NCBI GenBank assembly: GCA_024281175.1
Contig: JAMJTW010000010.1
Coordinates: 36,976 to 100,975, forward strand
Reading direction: 5' to 3'
Length of the DNA: 64,000 bases
From: Candidatus Thiovulum imperiosus
GTDB lineage: Bacteria > Campylobacterota > Campylobacteria > Campylobacterales > Thiovulaceae
The position numbers were made by a program, and so were the translations under genes. The notes beneath the pieces were generated by a model. It was not told the origin of the DNA and made no database searches. It saw only the letters and a list, made by a program, of their open reading frames with translations. This document shows positions 1-9,320 of this stretch, in pieces (the first letter of the stretch is position 1; every line of letters starts with the position of its first letter).

Positions 1-614
1 TTGCTCTCGTTTTGAAAAACAAATTTATTATCAACTTCAACCAAATCTATAAATGTAGATTTTATCTGTTTTGTTAAATCATCTTCAACTAAAGAGGCAA
101 TCTCATTTGTAGTATACTCTGTTACTTCAAATTTCTCTTTTATATCATATTTTAAATTTTCAAGTTTTCGATAATTGTCAATTACAGCATCACTATCTTT
201 CTTAAAATAGAAAAGAGTTCTCTCTTTACTATTTTCCTGAATACCGTATCTTATCTCTATCTCTGTAAAACTCGCACTTTTATACTCTTTAACAAAATTC
301 GCAAATCGCTCATCTTCTAATAGAAAATCTATGTTTGCACTATCCATAGTTGAACCGTATAAATTTCCAAGAAACCCAACAAAAAATAGATTTGTCTCTT
401 TGCCTTTATATATCTCTTCTAAGCAGAGTTTTGCAACTTCTCCTCTTGCACTCTCTTCAGAAAGAATGCCCCAAATCAAATCTATATAGTCTATTGTTAT
501 ATCTGGAAATTTTTTTCTCAAGTTTGGGAAAACTCTATTTTTTAATAACTCTCGCTCCACCCCAGTCTCTCTAAAAACAGAAGAGAGAAAAACTCTAATA
601 TATCTATTTTTCAT
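1..614 (-). CDS. DUF4062 domain protein, 5' part only
   Basis: The gene reads leftwards from an ATG at 614-612 and is open to the window edge, so only about 204 N-terminal residues are visible and the ORF track omits it. The opening (RVFLSSVFRETGVERELL, then a conserved NLFFVGFLGNLYG stretch) matches the DUF4062 domain. That domain is usually at the N-terminus of large proteins in which it precedes a STAND/NACHT NTPase or TPR region. What follows here cannot be seen, so the overall role is unknown; a signalling or defence NTPase is an inference from the family. No signal peptide is visible. Confidence 0.7.
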   Translation of the reverse strand, partial: MKNRYIRVFLSSVFRETGVERELLKNRVFPNLRKKFPDITIDYIDLIWGILSEESARGEVAKLCLEEIYKGKETNLFFVGFLGNLYGSTMDSANIDFLLEDERFANFVKEYKSASFTEIEIRYGIQENSKERTLFYFKKDSDAVIDNYRKLENLKYDIKEKFEVTEYTTNEIASLVEDDLTKQIKSTFIDLVEVDNKFVFQNES

Positions 615-654
615 GTAACATATATATCGAAAAGATTTTTTATTTTTTGTAACC

Positions 655-848
655 ACTTTGTCATTTCGAAATGAGCGAAGCGATTGAGAAATCTTTGAAT
701 AAGTATAACTAAGTAATGTGTCTTCTTCACTATTTTTCGGTAGTTTTCCTAACTCTGCTTAACTTGATGGCAATGGAGCTACTCGAGAAATATCTTTCTA
801 CTATTGAGATTTCTCCACTCCCTAACGGTCGGTCGAAATGACACTTTG
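655..848. repeat. Intergenic inverted-repeat element (TCATTTCGA ends)
   Basis: The interval between two divergent genes starts with TCATTTCGAAATGAGCGAAG and ends with TCGAAATGACA, which are inverted copies of each other. The inner GATTGAGAAATCT is matched by an inverted GAGATTTCTC. The same words recur at 57200-57300 and 60310-60400. A 15-bp stretch inside (GATGGCAATGGAGCT) is identical to the 3' end of the downstream aas-like gene. No ORF is supported. Confidence 0.6.
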
Positions 849-883
849 GAGCTGAGAGGTTACTATTTTTTTAAAGGAGTAAA

Positions 884-2980
884 ATGGGAAATTTATTAAA
901 GTTTCTTATAAAAACTATTTTCAAGTTTCGTTATTCAATTCACCAAATTGGAGAAAAGAGAGAGAATTCGCTATATATCTCAAATCATGTTAGTTGGATA
1001 GATTGGATAATTTTAGGAAGTTTAGTTGATGGAATTTTTATTATGGATAGAAATATCTACAAAAGATTTCCATTTTTCTTTAAACTTTTCAGCGTAATTC
1101 CAATTTCTGAAAAAGATTTCAAAAGTTCTCTTCGAAAAGCTGGAGAATTTCTGAAAGAGGGTCGTAGTGTAATAATTTTTGGAGAGGGACATATAACTTA
1201 TGATGGGCAGTTGGCAAAAATTAAAAAGGGATATCTTGAAATTTTAAAAGTTCATGAAGTACCCATAGTTCCAATTTTCATTGAAGGGGTTTGGGGTAGT
1301 ATCTTTTCAAGAAGTAGCAAAGTTACAAAAAAGCTGAATTGCAAAACTTTTCGCCGAAACATTTATGTCTCTTTTGGAAAACCCCTCTCTGGAAAACCAA
1401 CGCCTTTAGAAGTTGAACTTGCAATTCGAGAAGCCTCAGTTTCTGCTTGGAAAGAGTATATTTCTCAAATGGGAACTTTGCCAAATGAGTGGATAAAAAT
1501 GGCAAAAAAGAGACCTTTTCAAACTGCGATTTTTGATGCAAATCAGAACAATTCTCTCTCAAATTTGAAACTTATGACAGCTGTATTTCTATTTGAAAAA
1601 CTTATAGAAAAAAGAAGTCCTGAAAAGAACATAGGAGTTTTGCTACCTTCAAGTTCTGCTTCCATAATTACAAATTTAGCAATTTTAAGACTTCAAAAAG
1701 TTCCTGTAAATCTAAATTTCACATTACCAGAAGAGGCATTGTTGGATACTATAAAGCAGAGTGAAATCGAAACTATTTACACTTCTAAAAAGTTTTTGGA
1801 GGTTTTGGAAAGCAAGGGAGTAAGAACAGAATTTGGAAAGAGAGTTCTCTTTTTAGAAGATTTGAAAAATGAAATAGGAAAAGTTTCTAAAATTCTTACT
1901 CTTCTAAAAGTTCTACTTCTTCCAAGTAACTTTCTAATTCGAAAAGGAGATTTAGAAGATACCGCAACTATTATCTTTTCTAGCGGTAGTGAAAGCCGAC
2001 CAAAAGGAATAGTTTTATCTCATCGAAATATTTTGACAAATATAGTTCAAGCTCAACACCTTTTCAACTTCCAAAAAGAGGATAAATTCCTTTCAACTCT
2101 ACCGATGTTTCACTCTTTCGGCTTTACAATTACAGCTCTACTTCCAATTTTGAAATCTATTCCACTGGTAGCTTTTGGAAATCCAACAGAGACCTCATCA
2201 ATAGAGAGAATTATTAAAAAGCAAAATCCAAATATCATTTTTGGAACTTCAACAATTTATAGAATTTACACAAAAAAGATTTCAAAAGAGAGTTTCAACA
2301 ATTTTAGATTTATAATTGCTGGAGCCGAAAAACTTAGTAAAAAAGTGAGATTGGATTTTGAAGAGAAGTTTGGACAAACTATCTTTGAAGGTTATGGAAC
2401 AACTGAAACTGCTCCAGCTTCTGGAGTAAATCTTCCAACTATTTTCAAACATGGTACTGTTGGAAAACCGCTTTTGGGAACTCTATATAGAATTGTAAAT
2501 CCTGATACAAAAGAGTATTTGCAAAATGGAGAAGATGGAATGATTACCATAGTTGGAAATCAAATTATGGCAGGGTATCTCAATAGAGAAGCTCCAATTT
2601 TTGAGAAAAATGGTCTTCGTCACTATATGACTGGAGACAAAGGACATCTGGATAGAGACGGCTTTCTTGTGATAGTTGATAGATATTCTCGTTTTGCAAA
2701 AGTTGGTGGCGAAATGGTAAGTTTGGGTCTTGTTGGTGATGAGGTTTCCAAAATTGTAGATGTAGAAGCTGTTGCAGTTGCAATTCCTGATGAGAAGAAA
2801 GGAGAGAAAATAGTTCTCCTTGTAGATAGAGAAATTCCAGATTTGAAACAGAAACTTCTTAAAATAAATCCTCTCCTAATTCCATCTCAAATTTTTGTAG
2901 TTTCTGAAATGCCTACTCTTGGTAGTGGAAAGATAGATTTCTCAAAAGCTAAACAGATGGCAATGGAGCTTTGTAAATGA
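884..2980 (+). CDS. aas: Bifunctional acyltransferase / acyl-ACP synthetase (Aas-like)
   Basis: The protein fuses an N-terminal PlsC-type glycerophospholipid acyltransferase (NHVSWID, an HX4D motif near residue 34, and GEGHITYDG in place of the usual FPEGTR block) to an AMP-forming acyl-activating enzyme. The second half shows the phosphate-binding loop IIFSSGSESRPKG, GYGTTETAP and YMTGDKG. At 698 residues it is close to the 719 of E. coli Aas, which re-acylates 2-acyl-lysophosphatidylethanolamine at the inner membrane. No lplT transporter gene lies next to it. An AAGGAG site stands before the ATG. The missing canonical FPEG motif makes the exact acceptor uncertain. Confidence 0.8.
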   Translation: MGNLLKFLIKTIFKFRYSIHQIGEKRENSLYISNHVSWIDWIILGSLVDGIFIMDRNIYKRFPFFFKLFSVIPISEKDFKSSLRKAGEFLKEGRSVIIFGEGHITYDGQLAKIKKGYLEILKVHEVPIVPIFIEGVWGSIFSRSSKVTKKLNCKTFRRNIYVSFGKPLSGKPTPLEVELAIREASVSAWKEYISQMGTLPNEWIKMAKKRPFQTAIFDANQNNSLSNLKLMTAVFLFEKLIEKRSPEKNIGVLLPSSSASIITNLAILRLQKVPVNLNFTLPEEALLDTIKQSEIETIYTSKKFLEVLESKGVRTEFGKRVLFLEDLKNEIGKVSKILTLLKVLLLPSNFLIRKGDLEDTATIIFSSGSESRPKGIVLSHRNILTNIVQAQHLFNFQKEDKFLSTLPMFHSFGFTITALLPILKSIPLVAFGNPTETSSIERIIKKQNPNIIFGTSTIYRIYTKKISKESFNNFRFIIAGAEKLSKKVRLDFEEKFGQTIFEGYGTTETAPASGVNLPTIFKHGTVGKPLLGTLYRIVNPDTKEYLQNGEDGMITIVGNQIMAGYLNREAPIFEKNGLRHYMTGDKGHLDRDGFLVIVDRYSRFAKVGGEMVSLGLVGDEVSKIVDVEAVAVAIPDEKKGEKIVLLVDREIPDLKQKLLKINPLLIPSQIFVVSEMPTLGSGKIDFSKAKQMAMELCK

Positions 2981-3045
2981 TATTTATTCTCATTTTCAAG
3001 AGTGTTTAAGTTTCTCTTCTATACTATTTCGAAAAAAGTGAAATA

Positions 3046-3270
3046 GTGAAAACAGTTTTTGATATGAAAAAGAATGAGAAAGGAGTTATAAGTAAAATTC
3101 ATGCAGATTCAAACTTGAAAAGTCGCTTTAACTCTTTTGGGATTGCAAAAGGGAGTGAATTTCTAATTGAAAACTGCTCTCCAAATAAGCAAAATATAGA
3201 GATAGAAGTAAGAGGAGTCCATTTGGCTCTTCGAAAAGAGGAAGCAAAACTTATCGAGGTAATAGAATGA
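3046..3270 (+). CDS. feoA: Ferrous iron transport protein A
   Basis: This 74-residue protein has the SH3-like FeoA fold pattern (GVISKIHAD, RFNSFGIAKGSEF, IEVRGVHLALRKEEAKLIEV). FeoA is a cytosolic partner thought to regulate FeoB. It starts at a GTG and its end overlaps the feoB start by four bases, so the two are translationally coupled. The upstream gap to aas is only 65 bases. Confidence 0.85.
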   Translation: MKTVFDMKKNEKGVISKIHADSNLKSRFNSFGIAKGSEFLIENCSPNKQNIEIEVRGVHLALRKEEAKLIEVIE

Positions 3271-5300
3271 AAGTAGCAGTTGTTGGACAACCAAATGTTG
3301 GTAAAAGTATGCTTATAAATTCGATTGGAAATTCGAATTTAAAAGTTGGAAATTTTGCTGGAGTAACAGTTGAGAAGAAAGAGGTCTTTGCCAAATTTGG
3401 AGAAACAGAGTTCCATTTCATTGACTTGCCTGGCTCCTACTCTTTAAAAGAGTTCTCTTTAGATGAGAGAGTTACAAAAGAGTTTCTTTTAAATGAGGAG
3501 TATGATGCAATTCTAAATGTTATCGACTCTACACAGCTTGAGAAAAACTTATATCTTACAACTCAACTTCTAGAATTACAAAAACCTCTTGTAGTTGCTC
3601 TAAATCTTACCGACGAAGCAGAAGAGAGTGGCATTTGGATAAATGATGGATATCTATCCTCTCTTCTTGGAGTTCAAACTTTTAAAGTTTCTGCAAAAGA
3701 GAAAAGAGGAATTTCAGAACTTTTAGATTCTTTAAAAAGTGTTGGAACTCCTAAAGAGAGCAAACTTATCTATTCTCAACCAGTTGAAGAGGAGATTTTG
3801 AGAATATCAAATTTTTTAGAAGAGAGAGATTTCAAATTTCAAAATCTTACAAGTCGGGCTTCAGCTCTCAAACTTCTTCAAAACTCTCCAGATATCTACT
3901 CTTACCTTCATGACACTCTACTTTGGGTAGAACTCTCTCCAATATTGCAAGATTCTCTAAATCACCTCTATATCCATTTTGAAGAGAAAAATATGGAGAA
4001 TATCTTTTCTGAAGAGAGAATCTCAATTTCAAGAGGTATTGCAAAAGAGACTTTAAATATTTTAAAAAAAGAGAATCAAACTAAAAATATTGATTCGATT
4101 CTTCTTCACAAATTTTGGGGAATTCCAATTTTTCTTTTTCTAATGTGGGGACTTTTCCAACTCACTTTTGAAGTTGGAGCAATTCCGATGGATTGGATAG
4201 ATATGGGAATTGGTGCTTTTGGAGAGTTTGTCGGTAATGGAATTGGAAATGAGGAAGTTCGCTCTCTTCTTGTAGATGGTATCATAGCTGGGGTTGGTGC
4301 AGTTCTGCTATTTCTACCAAATATTCTAATTCTCTTTTTAGGAATTGCAATTCTTGAGACAACAGGATATATGAGTCGAGTGGCTTTTCTGCTTGATGGT
4401 TTCTTTCATAAATTTGGACTTCATGGAAAAAGCTTTATTCCACTTGTAACAGGTTTTGGTTGCTCAATTCCAGCTTATATGTCAGCAAGAACTCTGAAGA
4501 GCGAAAAAGATAGACTTATCACAATGTTTATAATAGGTTTTATGAGCTGTGGAGCAAAACTTCCAGTTTATGTTCTATTTGTAAGTGCATTTTTCCCAAC
4601 AGGCTCAGCAGGAAATTGGCTATTTGCAATCTATATTACAGGAGCAATTTTTGGGCTTATTGGAGCAAAGATTTTAAGACTTTTTGTTTTTAAAGAGAGC
4701 GATGAACCGTTTGTTATGGAGTTACCAAAATATAGAATGCCATCTCTAAATCTTCTCTGGCATACAGTCTATATCCAAGCTCTGATGTATCTTAAAAAAG
4801 CTGGAACATTCATACTTTTTGCTTCTATGGTAATTTGGTTTGCAAGTAACTATCCAAAAGCAGAAATTCCTAAAGATATCTCTAGCGAAGAGGCTTTAGC
4901 TTATGAACTAGAACACTCATATCTTGGAATGGTTGGAAAGGCAACTGAACCTATCTTCGAACCTCTCGGCTTTGACTGGAAAATTACAGTTGCACTTGAA
5001 ACTGGTATCGCTGCAAAAGAGGTTATTGTTGCTACTCTTGGTGTTCTCTACTCCCTTGGTGATGAGGTAGATGAAAATAGTGAGTCTCTAATCTCCAAAC
5101 TTCGAGAAAATATACCTTTTGCTACGGCTGTTGCATTTATAATTTTTGTTATGATTTACATTCCCTGTTTTGCAGCAAGTATTGTCTTTATAAAAGAGGC
5201 TGGAAAAAAGAGATATTTTGGATACCTCATCATCTTTACAACCTTAAGTGCTTATGCACTCTCTTTTATTGGATATCAAATCGCCTCTTTTCTTACCTGA
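3267..5300 (+). CDS. feoB: Ferrous iron transporter B
   Basis: FeoB is an inner-membrane Fe(II) permease with an N-terminal G domain. The G1 loop GQPNVGKS is at residues 7-14, followed by DLPGSYSL (G3) and NLTDEAEE (G4, NxxD). The membrane half carries the two conserved gate motifs, GFGCSIPAY near residue 391 and SCGAKLPVY near 428. At 677 residues it has the short epsilonproteobacterial length. It is coupled to feoA, and a palindromic repeat element starts directly after the stop codon. Confidence 0.95.
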   Translation: MKVAVVGQPNVGKSMLINSIGNSNLKVGNFAGVTVEKKEVFAKFGETEFHFIDLPGSYSLKEFSLDERVTKEFLLNEEYDAILNVIDSTQLEKNLYLTTQLLELQKPLVVALNLTDEAEESGIWINDGYLSSLLGVQTFKVSAKEKRGISELLDSLKSVGTPKESKLIYSQPVEEEILRISNFLEERDFKFQNLTSRASALKLLQNSPDIYSYLHDTLLWVELSPILQDSLNHLYIHFEEKNMENIFSEERISISRGIAKETLNILKKENQTKNIDSILLHKFWGIPIFLFLMWGLFQLTFEVGAIPMDWIDMGIGAFGEFVGNGIGNEEVRSLLVDGIIAGVGAVLLFLPNILILFLGIAILETTGYMSRVAFLLDGFFHKFGLHGKSFIPLVTGFGCSIPAYMSARTLKSEKDRLITMFIIGFMSCGAKLPVYVLFVSAFFPTGSAGNWLFAIYITGAIFGLIGAKILRLFVFKESDEPFVMELPKYRMPSLNLLWHTVYIQALMYLKKAGTFILFASMVIWFASNYPKAEIPKDISSEEALAYELEHSYLGMVGKATEPIFEPLGFDWKITVALETGIAAKEVIVATLGVLYSLGDEVDENSESLISKLRENIPFATAVAFIIFVMIYIPCFAASIVFIKEAGKKRYFGYLIIFTTLSAYALSFIGYQIASFLT

Positions 5301-5396
5301 AAGGGAGTGGCTAAATAGCTTTTTCAGGGCAAAACACTCTGAGGGAAATTCTTCCAGAACTGACCGAAGAGTCTGCAATTTAAAATAGACTCTTTC
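5301..5396. repeat. Palindromic intergenic element, copy behind feoB
   Basis: The sequence after feoB begins GGGAGTGGCTAAATAGCTTTTTCAGG and continues with AAAACACTCTGAGG, GACCGAAGAGTC and an inverted AGACTC. It is the same element as the one at 7039-7146 in the opposite orientation and the one at 62652-62765. It probably folds into a long hairpin in RNA and may serve as terminator. Confidence 0.65.
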
Positions 5397-5465
5397 CATT
5401 TGTTCATAGTAGAAATTTAGCTTAACTTTAGAATTTGACGATGTAAATAAAAAAGGAGATAAAAT

Positions 5466-7037
5466 ATGAAACAATATTTTATAGCTTTAACACCGCTACT
5501 TTTTTGGAGTTGTGCTTCTTCTGATAGTGCTAATGATAGCGATACTTACCAATCTTATGATAGTGCTAATGATAACAATACTTACCAATCTTATCTCTCT
5601 CCAACAGTTGCCGAAACAGAAGAGAGTTTCTACTATGACGAAATAGAAGAGGATTTCTCAGGTGAAACTTATGACTCTATTGTGGAAAATAGTTTTAAAA
5701 GCGTAATTACCGACCCACTCTCAACTTTTTCTATCGATGTTGATACAGCTTCCTACTCAAATATAAGAAGATATTTAGAAGCAGACCAGTTTCCTCCAGC
5801 TGATGCTGTTCGAATAGAGGAGATGATAAATTACTTTGATTACTCTTATGAAAATAGAGATGAGACTATAAAAATATTTTCAGAAGTTGGAACTCCACTC
5901 TGGAATTTAGAAACTCGTCTTGTAAAGATAGGGTTGAAAGGAAGAGAGATAGATAGGGAACTTCTTTCAGGAAGTAACTTAGTATTTTTGGTAGATGTTT
6001 CTGGTTCTATGAGTGATGATATAGAGGTTTTAAAAACATCTTTAAAACTTTTAGTGGAAAATTTGACAGAAAAAGATTTTGTCTCTATGGTAACTTATGC
6101 AAGTTCAACTGGAGTAGTTTTAGAGTCCACTAGAGTTTCTGAAGAGAATAGAGAGAAGATTTTAAATGCGATAGAAAATCTGAACGCTGGAGGTAGTACT
6201 TACGGACAGGGTGGAATAGAGTTGGCTTATAGTGAAGCTGAAAAGAATAAGATTGATGGAAATAATAGAGTTATTCTTGTTACAGATGGTGATTTCAATT
6301 TAGGTTTAAGTTCTGTTTCTCAAATGGAGAACCTCATCACAGAAAAGAGAGATAATGGAATTTTTTTAACAGTTGCTGGAATTGGAATGGGGAACTATCG
6401 AGACAATATGGTTGAGACTCTTGCGGATAAGGGAAATGGAAACTATTTCTATATAGACTCTATACTTGAAGCTAAAAAAGTTTTTTCTGAAGATATAGTT
6501 GCAAATCTCTACACAATCGCAAAAGATACAAAAGTTCAAGTGGAATTCAATCCAAAATATGTTTCAGAATATCGACTTATTGGATATGAGAATAGAAAAC
6601 TTGAAAATGAAGATTTCGCAGATGACACAAAAGATGCTGGAGAAGTTGGAGTTGGTGATGAGGTTACAGCTTTCTATGAAATTAAACTCTCTGATGGAAA
6701 TTTGTCAGATGATTTAAAATATCAAGATATAGTCCTATCAGATAGCGAAGAACTTCTCACTATAAAAGTTAGATACAAAGAAGTTGAGGATAACACCTCT
6801 AAAGAGATAAGCCACATAGTTTTAAATTCTGAAAATAATGTCTCTGAAGATTTCAAATTTGCGATGGCAACTCTCTCTTTTGGAATGCTTTTAAGAGAGT
6901 CTGAATATAGTGGAAATCTCTCTTATAAAGATGTATATTCTCTTGCTCTTGAGTCAAAAGGTGTAGACAAAAATGGATACCGTTCTGAGTTTATACAACT
7001 TATAGAAAGAGCTGAAATTTTAGAAGCAACTGAATAG
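5466..7037 (+). CDS. YfbK-type von Willebrand factor A domain lipoprotein
   Basis: The N-terminus (KQYFIALTPLLFWSC) looks like a lipoprotein signal with an unusual lipobox and a cysteine at residue 16. A low-complexity tract with two near-copies of a YQSYDSAND-type unit follows. Then come the family signature DPLSTFSIDVDTASYSN, a VWA domain with the complete MIDAS motif DVSGSMS and TDGDFNLG, and a C-terminal DUF3520-like region. The length (523) is near that of E. coli YfbK (575). The ligand is unknown; the family is surface or periplasmic. It stands alone, with its own AAGGAG before the ATG. Confidence 0.82.
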   Translation: MKQYFIALTPLLFWSCASSDSANDSDTYQSYDSANDNNTYQSYLSPTVAETEESFYYDEIEEDFSGETYDSIVENSFKSVITDPLSTFSIDVDTASYSNIRRYLEADQFPPADAVRIEEMINYFDYSYENRDETIKIFSEVGTPLWNLETRLVKIGLKGREIDRELLSGSNLVFLVDVSGSMSDDIEVLKTSLKLLVENLTEKDFVSMVTYASSTGVVLESTRVSEENREKILNAIENLNAGGSTYGQGGIELAYSEAEKNKIDGNNRVILVTDGDFNLGLSSVSQMENLITEKRDNGIFLTVAGIGMGNYRDNMVETLADKGNGNYFYIDSILEAKKVFSEDIVANLYTIAKDTKVQVEFNPKYVSEYRLIGYENRKLENEDFADDTKDAGEVGVGDEVTAFYEIKLSDGNLSDDLKYQDIVLSDSEELLTIKVRYKEVEDNTSKEISHIVLNSENNVSEDFKFAMATLSFGMLLRESEYSGNLSYKDVYSLALESKGVDKNGYRSEFIQLIERAEILEATE

Positions 7038-7038
7038 A

Positions 7039-7146
7039 GTAAGATTTCCTCTCTGAGCGTAGTCGCAGAGTCTATCTCAAATTATAGACTCTATGGTCGC
7101 TTTGCTTTTTCAGAGTGTTTTCTCCTGAAAAAGCTATTTGGTCACT
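7039..7146. repeat. Palindromic intergenic element between converging genes
   Basis: This is the inverted counterpart of the copy at 5301. It ends TCCTGAAAAAGCTATTTGGTCACTTCC and contains CTGAGCG, AGAGTCTAT and ATAGACTCT, which pair with one another. It fills the gap between the converging VWA lipoprotein and glyA genes, so it is well placed to act as a bidirectional terminator. Confidence 0.65.
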
Positions 7147-7155
7147 TCCCCAAAT

Positions 7156-8403
7156 TTAATAAGTTGGTTGATTGTAAATTACAAATTTCTTTGCAAGTTC
7201 TTCAAGCTCTTTTCGTATCTCTTCTTGTTTTTGACTATTTTCAATATCATCAAGAACATCAGCAATTCGAGTGGCGATAAGTTTAAACTCTGCTTCTTTC
7301 ATTCCTCGACTTGTAAGTGCTGGAGAACCAACTCGAATACCACTTGTAACAAAAGGACTTCTAGTTTCACCTGGAACTGTATTTTTGTTTACAGTAATTC
7401 CAGCATTTCCAAGAGCTAAGTCAGCATCTTTTCCAGAGAACTCTTTATTTAAGAAAGAGACAAGAACTAGATGGTTATCTGTTCCGCCAGAAACAACATC
7501 ATATCCTCGAGAGACTAAAACTTCTGCAAGAGTAGAAGCATTTTTCTTGACCTGTTTAGCATACTCTTTCCACTCTGGAGTTAAGTTGTATCGGAAACCA
7601 ACAGCTTTAGCTGCGATAACATGAACAAGAGGTCCACCTTGTAATCCAGGGAAAATTGCCTTATTTATTTTCTTTGAAAGTTCCTCGTCGTTAGTCATAA
7701 TTAGACCGCCTCTAGGACCTCCAAGAGTTTTATGAGTTGTAGTTGTTACAACATCACAATGAGGGAATGGGTGTGGATGTTCTCCAGCAACAACGAGACC
7801 AGCAATGTGAGCTATATCAGCCATTAAAATTGCTCCAACCTCATCAGCTATCTCTCTAAATTTTGCAAAATCTATCTCTCGAGAGTAAGCAGAAGCTCCA
7901 CAAACAAGAATTTTAGGTTTGACAATATTTGCAATATCTCGAACTCTATCGTAGTTTATTCTACCATCTAACTCTACGCCGTAGAAAAAACTCTGATAGT
8001 TCTGTCCAGAAAAGCTAACTTTTGCACCGTGAGTTAAATGTCCACCATGACTCAAATCCATTCCTAAGATTTTGTCTCCAGCTTTAAGTAGAGCTGAATA
8101 TACAGCACCATTTGCTTGACTTCCAGAGTGAGGTTGAACATTTACAAACTCACAATTGAAAAGCTCTTTTGCTCGGTCTATAGCAAGTTGCTCAATATCA
8201 TCAGCATTTTCACAACCTCCATAATATCGCTTTTTTGGATATCCCTCAGCATACTTATTTGTGAAAACACTTCCCATCGCTTCCATAACTTCTGGTAGTG
8301 TGAAGTTCTCACTCGCAATCATCTCTAAACCACTGTTCTGTCTCTCAAGTTCTCTCTCAATTATCCCAAATACTTCTGGGTCTCTCTCTTTTAAAAAACT
8401 CAT
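7156..8403 (-). CDS. glyA: Serine hydroxymethyltransferase
   Basis: GlyA interconverts serine and glycine with tetrahydrofolate in the cytosol and supplies one-carbon units. The 415-residue product has family length, with the PLP-lysine motif [14 protein letters not shown], the [14 protein letters not shown] substrate loop and the [10 protein letters not shown] cofactor region. The ATG at 8403 is preceded by AGAGAAGAT. A long inverted repeat (8447-8517) lies in its leader. Confidence 0.96.
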   Translation of the reverse strand: MSFLKERDPEVFGIIERELERQNSGLEMIASENFTLPEVMEAMGSVFTNKYAEGYPKKRYYGGCENADDIEQLAIDRAKELFNCEFVNVQPHSGSQANGAVYSALLKAGDKILGMDLSHGGHLTHGAKVSFSGQNYQSFFYGVELDGRINYDRVRDIANIVKPKILVCGASAYSREIDFAKFREIADEVGAILMADIAHIAGLVVAGEHPHPFPHCDVVTTTTHKTLGGPRGGLIMTNDEELSKKINKAIFPGLQGGPLVHVIAAKAVGFRYNLTPEWKEYAKQVKKNASTLAEVLVSRGYDVVSGGTDNHLVLVSFLNKEFSGKDADLALGNAGITVNKNTVPGETRSPFVTSGIRVGSPALTSRGMKEAEFKLIATRIADVLDDIENSQKQEEIRKELEELAKKFVIYNQPTY

Positions 8404-8446
8404 ATCTTCTCTCTAAAATTTTTGGAAATATTAACACAATTAGAAA

Positions 8447-8517
8447 ACTAAATATAAAAGGTGGTAGCTACTTTGGGTAATTTTGATAGGTAAGTTTTTA
8501 AATCTTTTATATTTAGT
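8447..8517 (-). promoter_or_regulatory. 14-bp inverted repeat in the glyA leader
   Basis: ACTAAATATAAAAG at 8447-8460 is perfectly complementary to CTTTTATATTTAGT at 8504-8517. The 43 bases between contain a small GTAGCTAC palindrome. It lies 44 bases upstream of the glyA start, so a transcript starting further right would form a 14-bp stem closing a 71-nt domain. It could be a leader regulator or the remnant of a small element; the sequence matches no riboswitch I know. Confidence 0.5.
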
Positions 8518-8587
8518 AATTTTATTTTAAACTATTTATATGTCTAAAATATTGCGGTAGTCCTAAAATGATTATGATTTAATAGCT

Positions 8588-8703
8588 ATTCCAGAGATAA
8601 TAGTTTGTCCAGACTCTTCATCAGAAGTAACTCTAAAAGATGGGTCTTCTTGAGCAAGTTTTCCTAGAGCGATACCCATTTTCTCTTGGTTAGCTTTTGT
8701 TTT
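8588..8703 (-). pseudogene. Diverged internal fragment of fusA
   Basis: These 116 bases align without gaps to fusA positions 10039-10154. They encode the same EF-G segment ([22 protein letters not shown]). The differences are few and mostly synonymous, with one D-to-N change. Similarity stops abruptly on both sides. It cannot be translated as a gene. The pattern suggests a piece of a related fusA allele left by recombination, not a decayed local copy. Confidence 0.75.
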
Positions 8704-8781
8704 GAGATAATTGAGTTTAAAACTTTCTAATTTTGTAAAATTTCAAAACTCGCTCTATTGAAATGCTACTTTAAAACAAGA

Positions 8782-8896
8782 TAGTGAAGATAAAGATAAT
8801 TCTGATGATGAAACTACTTTTATGGAGACATTCACAAGTCTAAGCGACTCTTTGCAAGGTGTAGTTGTGAAAAAAGTAACTCAAGGACACTCCTAA
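8782..8896 (+). pseudogene. C-terminal remnant of an unknown acidic protein
   Basis: An open frame without a start codon encodes about 37 residues (DSEDKDNSDDETTFMETF and on to VTQGHS) and ends in a TAA that overlaps the ATG of the next relic. It looks like the 3' end of a gene whose front was lost at the junction with the fusA fragment. The family is not recognised. Confidence 0.4.
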
Positions 8897-9094
8897 TGCA
8901 AATAACTTTAAATATTGATGAAAGGATATAAAAAAGGAACTTCATACTGAAAACATTGAAAATGCTATCCAACTACTTTTAGAACAATTCAAGTATCGTA
9001 AAGAAAAGAGTATTTCATTGGATATAAACAAAGCTCTTTTAGAGGTGAAAAATAGTCAAACTAAACCGATAGAAGAGTTATTGAATGAACTTTA
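8896..9094 (+). pseudogene. Broken antitoxin gene
   Basis: An ATG at 8896 opens MQITLNIDER and stops at once. In another frame the sequence continues as NIENAIQLLLEQF, DINKALLEVKN and IEELLNEL to a TAG at 9094. Together these look like a small antitoxin with an early frameshift. Its end overlaps the next reading frame, as in RelBE-type operons and as in the intact pair at 29232-29796. Confidence 0.5.
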
Positions 9095-9260
9095 GAACCT
9101 CATCACTCTTTGATAAACAGGCAAAAAAGTTATCTAAAAAATATCGAAATCTTAAAAATGATATTTTGGATTTTATGAAGAATTTTGAAAATATTCACAA
9201 CTCTTCATAAACTATCAAGAAAAATACTTTTAAAGTCAGACTGAAAAATAGTGATAAATC
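9085..9260 (+). pseudogene. Broken RelE/ParE-type toxin gene
   Basis: The frame from ATG 9085 reads MNFRTSSLFDKQAKKLSKKY and stops after 41 residues. Another frame then continues with FKVRLKNSDKSSGKKGG, which corresponds to the KSGGFRIIL-type core of the toxin at 29479. Frameshift and stop codons make it non-functional. With the relic antitoxin it is a decayed toxin-antitoxin operon. Confidence 0.55.
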
Positions 9261-9289
9261 TTCAGGAAAAAAAGGTGGATGAGGTTTGA

Positions 9290-9309
9290 TTTTCCCCAAA
9301 AGGGGAAAA
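9290..9309. terminator. Hairpin behind fusA
   Basis: TTTTCCCC is followed after four bases by GGGGAAAA, an 8-bp perfect stem 11 bases beyond the fusA stop codon. It is placed to end the str operon transcript on the minus strand. Confidence 0.6.
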
Positions 9310-9320
9310 GAAGAGAAGTT

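Noticed and set aside
350-574. Plus-strand ORF near the left edge
   Set aside because: It lies opposite the DUF4062 reading frame and has no protein features of its own.
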